A stretch of 64,000 nucleotides of DNA, from positions 5,358,868 to 5,422,867 of the forward strand of contig CM042547.1 in the NCBI GenBank assembly GCA_023630585.1. Reading direction: 5' to 3'. This DNA is from Cranoglanis bouderius (lineage: Eukaryota > Chordata > Actinopteri > Siluriformes > Cranoglanididae). This document shows positions 57,580-64,000 of this stretch, in pieces (position 1 is the first letter of the stretch; each line of letters starts with the position of its first letter). The position numbers and the translations under genes were made by a program. The notes below the pieces were generated by a model, which saw nothing but the letters and a program-made list of their open reading frames with translations, had not been told where the DNA came from and ran no database searches.

Positions 57580-58778
57580 TATTTTAAGATAACAAGATAC
57601 ACACGTCTACTAGATCTGCACACACATGTATACATTCACACAAAATGTCTTGAAGCATAAATCATCAGAAACAATATAATATGTTGCTTTTAAGGCATCA
57701 GAGGAAGCTTCGAATGGTTTTAACTCCTATAGCACAACAAATGAATTGGGCTTTCAATAGTTTCAGAGGGGACAGTAAATCTCTCTCCGCTCAATTTCTC
57801 TCTCTATTCCACTTTCAGGATCTAAATCTCTCTTCCACTATTCTTCTTTTGGCCTCTCTGTCTTGTTCTCTCTCTCTAACTGTCCCTTCGTCTGGCTCTA
57901 AATCTCTCTCTGTCCCAGAGTTCAGGCTCTGGATGTGCCTCTACATTTTGTCCTTGATCAAGGCCAGTGTATGGTGCTGAGCACAGCACTCAATCACTCT
58001 CTCGCTCTTTCTCTTCCACTTGTGGCATGGTGTTGAGTCTCTGACTGAAAATTCCATTAATATACGAGTTAACAGCACAACACCATCCAGCATCCAGCAG
58101 CTAAAAGAAAAGGCACTGCACTAAAGGAAACCATCTAAATTTACTTACAGATGGAGGATCCTAGGAACTGCATAATTGCTTATGCTACTCGAACTCGAAG
58201 CAAAGCAACAGCAGCACTCGCTTTTGTGCTCTACAACATCGATGGTGTGTATTTGCTGACATGCTTGTCATGCTCTCAATGCTCAAACTGCCTTTTCACA
58301 ACAAACCATTCCTCAGAATACCTGCAATTAATTAATCACTCGACTAATACGTACTTAAATAAAATAACTAAATACCATAAAATATCTCTAAAAAATAAAT
58401 AATCTAATATATAATAAATGTATAATCACCCTCTCTTTGAATGCATATAAACTTAATTTTTGGTATGTCACTGCATTCAACCAGCAACTCCGCTACTAAA
58501 GTGATTGATAAGAGAATATAAATAGATTATATTATCAAAATGTTATGCATATAAAAACAAAATGGATGAAGCACTCTGAAACCTGGAAAGGCCCCAGAAT
58601 GCCGTACTGCTACAGTGAACTGAACGGTCAGTATAGCAGCAAGCATCATGTCTATAATCATATCTAACTGTCTGTGTGAAAATTTAATTTGAAGCTGAAT
58701 CTACAGAGGTCATATGATTTAACCCCCTGACCTATCTAAGATTACTGTTACTGTGCGTAAATGAGTGGGTTTGTGAAT

Positions 58779-58815
<37 letters not shown>

Positions 58816-58825
58816 TGAGTGAGTT

Positions 58826-59067
58826 TCAGCGTGCCAGTGCGGTGATAAGACTGGCGCACATCTCGAAGAAGTCCATGGTATGGCTGCCCTGTCGTGGTGC
58901 TAACATGGGCATGTTGCCTGGCAGAGAGCATGGCAGTGAGCTGCTGAGCGGTGGCATATCCATAGAGACGGTTGCCGAGTCGATGCTGAGACGGGGCCGG
59001 TGAAGACCTGCAGCAGAGCCGGAGCGCTGAGGTGTGGACGAGCCAGATTTCTGCTCGATGATGTCAT
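58826..59067 (-). CDS. prkaa2: prkaa2 last exon (C-terminus)
   Basis: This exon is 242 nt, phase 1 in, with minus-strand acceptor gcttcccag. It contains DIIEQKSGSSTPQRSGSAAG, the serine/threonine-rich ST-loop that carries inhibitory phosphorylation sites in mammals, and ends SHTMDFFEMCASLITALAR with TGA at 58826-58828. Confidence 0.97.
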
Positions 59068-62000
59068 CTGGGAAGCACAAGCACTTTTCTGAAAATTTCT
59101 GCCTAACACACTTTGCAATCCTGGGAAAGTTATAGCGCTTGTTCACCAGACAGTGCCCAAGTGACCCGTACTATGAACAGTGATATGTGGGTGGAGCTAC
59201 AAATAGTACCAGAGCACATCACTACGTGACTTTATTTGACATCGGACAGCTTGAAGGAGTTGTTAAATTTCTAACAAATCTGAATTTTACAGATGTGACA
59301 GCAAGAATGTGACATAACATCCATCACTGTAATCTATTGCTACATAATAAAGGTATAAATCTGTGCTTGTTAACTCTGTTCCTTGGTGAAATGGCCACTA
59401 ATTTGTCACCAGTAACTAAAATAAGTGTGTGATTTGATAGAAAGATATCTTTCTTGTACTTTTACTTTCATTCTTTAAGTACATTTAAGAGTTTATACTT
59501 TTCTACTTTGAGTTAACATGAGTTAGCTTTTGTACCAGACTGTACATCAATGCTGATTACAGTGTCTGATAACCTTCCATCAAATAGAGTGGAAAACAAA
59601 TTCTTTTATGAAGCTAAAACATACATCTAAACATATATAACGCCATATATTTTATTCAAATGGTGATACTCATAACACTCATATATATTTGTTGGTGTCT
59701 GTAAAGACTGTTTGAGAAATATAATCTTCATGTTCATATATAATGTATAATATAAAAGGAATATAATGTTCAACTCACATGTTCAACTTAAATCAACACA
59801 TTGTGGACTCATAATGCATGAGCACATACCATCAATGCTTTTGAAATCCAGTAGATAACTGCGGTTGTCCACTTGATAGAGCTGCAGGCTCATTTTCACA
59901 AAGTTTCCAGTCACTGGGTTCTTCCTGCGCACCCTCAGGTGATAGGGATTCACCACCTAGAATGCACAAAACATAAGAGGTACACACTTTAAGCATGCAC
60001 ATCCTTATGAAACTCAGTGAGTTTTTTTTTCAGTTGGGTAAAGATTAACGGTCACACCATTGTGCAAACCAATATATTTCAGTGATTTAATGTGCTTCAT
60101 ATTTTAATCCTTGGCACATTACAATTCAAATTTTGAGATAATCTCATTTGCATGGGATTTCAATGTTTTCCCAAAAGATTCAAAGCAAAGGAAAATGCTA
60201 ACCATTACATTTCTATGAACTAGTTGTGCAAATAGTCTGGGGAGCAAATAACAAAACTGTGATCAAATTATCACCAGCTAAACTCAAACTGCCATAAAGA
60301 AACTGGAATACATCATCATTTGCTCCAGGCTATTTCAGCATCCTTTACCACATCATCTCTTTATACATGAAATTTTCACAAGAGATTGTGTAGTTAAGAC
60401 TTTAACTGTTTCTTGTTCACTCTTTATTTGGCACAATTTCAGATACACTGGTTTGTTCATCTACAAACAGATAGCTGGAAATCCATTTGTGTGAAATCCA
60501 AGTATATCTCTACACAGCATGTACTTTTTGGCTCTCACCTTCCAGTCATACTCAAGCTGCTTCATGGCGCGGTACACTTCAGCCATGATGTCGTAGGGTC
60601 TGCTCTGACTGCGGATACCAAGATGCCACTTAGCCTTTTTCACTGCCAGAGGTTTGGGTTTTGTGGTGTTCAGGGCGTCCAGTGGGCACCGGGCCTTGGG
60701 GCTGTCTGCCAGCAGTGGGGGCATCCTCTCAGGGTGTGGCTTGATGCTCTCGTCGATGAAGGAGCCAGCTGGTGGGCTGGAGGCCAGGTAGAACTCACTG
60801 GCCTGGTTCATGATACGGCGGTTGTCGATGATGAGGTGGTAGGCAACAGCCAGCTGGTCCTGAGGATCGCCACTGTACAGGCTGCTGAGCACCTCAGCCT
60901 CAGCACATTCAAACTTCTCACAAACGTCCCGCACAGCTTCCTCATCGACCGCAGCACTGTCATATGAAGCGTCCTCCGGGAACAGGTAGCTGGGCAGATC
61001 CTGCTTAAACCATTCATCTTCTCTGAGGGGACACAGTCACACAACCACCATTGGACACATCATTTTGCTTACTTGACACTATATGACCAAACGTATGGGG
61101 ACATTTACATTTATGGCATTTGGCAGACACCCTTATCCAGAGCAACTTACATTTCTTTCATTTATACATCTGAGCAATTGAGGGTTAAGGGCCTTGCTCA
61201 AGGGCCCAACAGTGGCAGCTTGGCGGTGCTGGGATTTGAACTCACGACCTTCCGATCAGTAGCCCATCATCTTACACTCTTAACCACTGAGCTACCACTG
61301 GACACCTGACCATCACAATTTTATGTGGGTCCCCAAACTGTTTCCACAAATTTGGATACAAGAAATGGTCTAGTATGTCTTTGTATGCTGTAGCATTAAG
61401 TTCTCCCTTCAATGGAACTAAGAGGCCCAAACCTGCATGACAATGCTCCTGTGCACAAAGCGAGCTTCATAAATACATGTTTTGCCAAGACTGGTGTTGA
61501 AGAACTTGAGTGGCCTGCACAGAGCCCTAACCTCAAACCCACTGAACACCTTTGGGATGAACTGGAACACCGACTGCACCCCAGGCCTCCATACCCGACA
61601 TCAGTGCCAAACTTCACCAATGCTCTTGTAGCTGAATGAGCAAAAATTCCCCACAGCCACGCTCCAAAATCTAGTGGAAAGCTTTCCCAGAAGAGTCGAG
61701 GTTATTATAACAGCAAAGGGGGAATAAAGTTGGAATGGGATGTTCAACAAGCACATATGGGGTGATGGTCAAGTGTCCACATTCTTTTGGCCATATAGTG
61801 TAAGTAGAAATACTTATTGTACTTAAGTATGTTTTAGGAATACTTCAGTACAAATGTCATCTTTAACGTTTGGTTGATTATTTTACTACAATAAATGTCT
61901 CCAGATTCCTTCTATTACTGCAATATTGCAGCTTTTTGATAAAGCATGCAATACACCATAGAAAGATTCTTATTCTCTTTCTCTATTTTTGATACCCAAG

Positions 62001-62952
62001 TACTTCTGATACATAACTACAAATAATATCTGAGACTTTAAAACTTCAACAAGTAGTTTTCTTATGGGTAACCTTCACTGAAATTATTTCCTAGTAAGAT
62101 ATGAAGATATTTCCTAGTAAGATTGATCGATAGTGGATTTTACCGATACCGATTAATTAACTGACTAACAAAGTTGGGCAGTACCTGCCGATAACCGATT
62201 CATCAACCATTGAACCATGAAAATGTACTGTACTTTTTAAAATGTAATAAATATATAAACATTAATATATATTAACTATTAATAAATATTAACGTAAATT
62301 AAAATATATACATCCAACCTGCACCAAAAAGTAACACTCCAATTAACAGATAAAAATAGACATCCAAAATGAATGAAAAAAAAAAAACACTTCAAATAAC
62401 ACAACAAAATTTGTCAGTGATAGTTTTTATTTCGCCTCTAGAGGCCGCTCTCATACTGTATAATGACAGTGGACCCTTCTCAGCCACTCACGCAACAGAC
62501 GCAACCGGGAATCAGTGTTCCATAGTTCCAGCAATCGGTTATTGGTGACAATTAATCGGTAAAACCGATCAATCAGTCAACCTCTACTTTATACAACACT
62601 GGGAAGGGTCAGGAGTTACTAGTTTGTGTTTATATAAGTTGTGTTCATGTTATGTGGTTTTTAAAATGCGATTTTAAAACCTGGTGTTTCATGGTGTCTT
62701 GAGGCATCAGCGTTTTGAGTGTCTAACCTGATGTCTTTGATTGTGGCCCTCTTCAGAGGGTCCACCTGGAGCATGAGCATCAGCAGGCTGGCCACAGAGC
62801 GATTAAGGTACTCAGGGATGTAGAAAACTCCTCCACGGATCTTCTTGAAGAGAGTGGGTACATGCTCATCATCGAAGGGCAATGTGCCACACAGCAGAGC
62901 GTACAAGATCACACCACAGCTCCAGATATCCACCTCTGGACCTGCGTACAGC
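58826..62952 (-). CDS. prkaa2: AMPK catalytic subunit alpha-2, C-terminal exons, spliced
   Basis: AMPK alpha is the Ser/Thr kinase of the AMP-sensing heterotrimer that switches metabolism to ATP production. Four minus-strand exons join in phase. They cover the kinase C-lobe from AGPEVDIWSCGVILYALL through LQVDPLKRATIKDIR, the autoinhibitory/UBA-like region (EEAVRDVCEKFECAEAEVLS), the linker, and the beta-subunit-binding C-terminal domain ending DFFEMCASLITALAR. The STPQRSGSAAGLHRPR segment matches alpha-2, not alpha-1. The kinase N-lobe and activation loop lie past position 64000, so the gene is cut by the window edge, not damaged. Confidence 0.98.
59068..59829 (-). other. prkaa2: prkaa2 intron
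   Basis: This is AT-rich unique sequence with no recognised feature. Confidence 0.7.
59830..59956 (-). CDS. prkaa2: prkaa2 exon: C-terminal regulatory domain
   Basis: This exon is 127 nt, phase 0 in and phase 1 out, with minus-strand acceptor cattctag and donor GATG|gtatgt. It encodes VVNPYHLRVRRKNPVTGNF, VKMSLQLYQVDNRSYLLDF and KSID, part of the alpha C-terminal domain that binds the beta subunit. Confidence 0.97.
59957..60538 (-). other. prkaa2: prkaa2 intron
   Basis: This is AT-rich sequence with no recognised feature. Confidence 0.7.
60539..61022 (-). CDS. prkaa2: prkaa2 exon: autoinhibitory region and linker
   Basis: This exon is 484 nt, phase 2 in and phase 0 out, with minus-strand acceptor cccctcag and donor AAG|gtgaga. 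It begins EDEWFKQDLPSYLFPEDASY and includes LYSGDPQDQLAVAYHLIIDN and RRIMNQASEFYLASSPP. It continues through KPHPERMPPLLADSPKARCP to KQLEYDWK. This spans the end of the kinase domain, the AID and the alpha-linker. Confidence 0.98.
61077..61800 (+). mobile_element. Tc1-like TIR element, internally deleted, hosting a SINE
   Basis: The ends are cactatatgaccaaacgtat and, inverted, cactatatggccaaaagaat. TA follows the right end. A transposase C-terminal piece is open at 61412-61639 (LEWPAQSPNLKPTEHLWDEL). The catalytic N-terminal two thirds are missing. Confidence 0.82.
61098..61305 (-). mobile_element. tRNA-derived SINE inside the TIR element
   Basis: On the minus strand it begins ggtagctcagtggttaagag (box A) with gtgagttcaaatccc (box B). 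The 3' tail, ctctggataagggtgtctgc, is shared by many teleost SINEs. Confidence 0.85.
62122..62590. mobile_element. Short inverted-repeat element
   Basis: The left end (gatcgatagtggattttacc) and right end (aatcggtaaaaccgatcaat) are partly inverted copies built on ATTAATCGGTAAAACCGAT-type sequence. The interior is AT-rich and non-coding. Confidence 0.6.
62728..62952 (-). CDS. prkaa2: prkaa2 exon: kinase C-lobe
   Basis: This exon is 225 nt, phase 2 in and phase 2 out, with minus-strand acceptor ccctgaaag and donor ATCAG|gttaga. It encodes LYAGPEVDIWSCGVILYALL, CGTLPFDDEHVPTLFKKIRG, GVFYIPEYLNRSVASLLML and MLQVDPLKRATIKDI, which are kinase subdomains IX to XI including the structural Asp of VDIWSCG and the Arg of LKRATIKD. 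Confidence 0.98.
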
Positions 62953-64000
62953 CTTTCAGGGACAATACAATATACAGGTAAAGCGTGTTTGTGAGAACAA
63001 ACAAAATCAACCTCTGTGTTTGATTTCAGTTTTGATCCAGTGTTAAAAAAAAAAAAAACATGACGTTAGTCACCAGCCAGATGCCTTCTATCTACTTTTT
63101 GCACTTACATCTGACATCAGATGATCCACAAGCACAGGAAATGCTTTCGTGACTCTAACGTTTTACTAAATATTGTTTACGCGGCTAAAAGCAGATATTA
63201 TAATCAGAGTGAGTGTTTTAAAATAAACTGTACCAGGTATTGATATAAAATCGTAAGTTATAGTGGAGGCAGAGTTGAGTTATGCATACACAGTGAGGAT
63301 TTAATATTGAAATTGCACGCATTAGTATTCAGACATCAGATGTAACTACAGATTTAAGCACTATTCAGAGCTTGAACAGGATTTGTGTGTGGAGTTTGCC
63401 TAGAACAAAATCATGTCTCCGTTACACGCAATTCTGAATATGGATTTAGGTGCATTATTCTTGCGCGATATCAGCTCGATTGAGGAGCGGTATTAAGTGC
63501 CACTTTCAAATACTTTAATTTAATATGTCATGCTGAAATTTATGTTTTGGGCCATTTCAGGCCAATATTACATATATAAACATGACATTATTAATTAATT
63601 ATTAGTATTGTCCACAAAAAATGTTTGTGGAAGAGAAGACCAAATGTATTATGGATAAAGTTAGGAATAAAATTAGGTAAGCTGTAAGCGTAGCAGATGA
63701 GTGCTTGGCCATTATTAATTTATTCATTTGACTCAAAATAGCCAATTAAAAGTGTGATAAAATAACCAACATCCCACATACACATTACATTTTCATGACC
63801 TCGGCTTGGATCTTATGGCTTTATTAAAATGTGTGCACAGTTAACTGTTGGTGCTTTGTATAAAAAAAAAATAAAATGTGAAATCAAGTGCTACTTTATA
63901 ATCTGAAGAACAATGAGGTTTTTTTTTTTTACATATTGTAAAATTAAACCAAATTTGCAGTGACTAATGTGACAAATAAAATTAATAAAACTATGCATGC
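62953..64000 (-). other. prkaa2: prkaa2 intron (partial)
   Basis: This is AT-rich sequence with short A and T runs. No exon was seen before the window edge. Confidence 0.75.

Larger units (their letters stand above)
52032..58825. other. Tail-to-tail fyb2/prkaa2 interval
   Basis: This interval should contain the fyb2 3' UTR (plus) and the prkaa2 3' UTR (minus). It is dominated by transposons: a TIR element at 52698-53910 with a nested SINE, an A-rich tract near 54040-54100, a MITE at 55590-56018 and a Tc1 at 56021-57579. AATAAA occurs near 54356 on plus and an ATTAAA near 58683-58688 on minus; their use is unknown. No coding exon was seen. Confidence 0.6.
61023..62727 (-). other. prkaa2: prkaa2 intron with nested transposons
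   Basis: This intron contains a Tc1-like TIR element (61077-61800) with a SINE inside it and another inverted-repeat element (about 62122-62590). Confidence 0.75.

Noticed and set aside
60413..60967. 184-codon plus-strand frame
   Set aside because: It is antisense shadow of the prkaa2 exon 60539-61022, which is certain from homology.
61098..61305. tRNA gene suggested by box A and box B sequences (also at 46760 and 52940)
   Set aside because: The tRNA-like heads are degenerate and continue into SINE bodies; they would not fold as functional tRNAs.

Overview
This is vertebrate genomic DNA, almost certainly from a teleost fish. Short exons with GT/AG borders sit in long introns. The introns are full of Tc1/mariner-type elements, tRNA-derived SINEs and long dinucleotide microsatellites, and three proteins are recognisable. 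The repeat families suggest an ostariophysan such as a catfish or cyprinid, but that is only a guess.

Layout. (1) 1019-30410, plus strand: the 3' half of dab1, the Reelin-pathway adaptor. It starts at the last helix of the PTB domain. The tyrosine-phosphorylation cluster follows on small phase-0 exons, then the P/Q-rich tail and two possible C-termini. (2) 30411 to about 33050: presumed dab1 3' UTR. (3) About 33.1-35.9 kb: a repeat-bearing intergenic gap. (4) 35981-52031, plus strand: a FYB-family adaptor, called fyb2 from synteny and its helically extended SH3-like domain. It has 18 coding exons, and one 3.3-3.7 kb segment is tandemly duplicated. (5) About 52.0-58.8 kb: tail-to-tail intergenic DNA filled with transposons. 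(6) 58826-62952, minus strand: the last four coding exons of prkaa2 (AMPK alpha-2 catalytic subunit). The rest of that gene lies beyond 64000.

The three genes are neighbours in human 1p32 too (PRKAA2, FYB2, C8A, C8B, DAB1), and this block is the ohnologue of 5p13 (PRKAA1, FYB1, C9/C6/C7, DAB2). No C8 exon is visible between dab1 and fyb2 here. The genes do not form a functional unit: dab1 and fyb2 are phosphotyrosine-regulated adaptors and prkaa2 is an energy-sensing kinase. Their linkage is inherited.

Main points of interest: tandem exon duplication in fyb2, with two intact proline-rich exons in matching phase, one broken poison-like exon, and a third relic in intron 1; a probable GC-AG intron in fyb2; dab1 exon borders that cut its YQ-x-I/P motifs; a 21-codon dab1 exon I do not recognise; a dab1 splice acceptor built from a CT microsatellite next to a choice of C-terminus; and inverted transposon pairs bracketing dab1 exons. 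Exon borders were read by eye from splice signals and reading phase; no alignment or transcript data were available.
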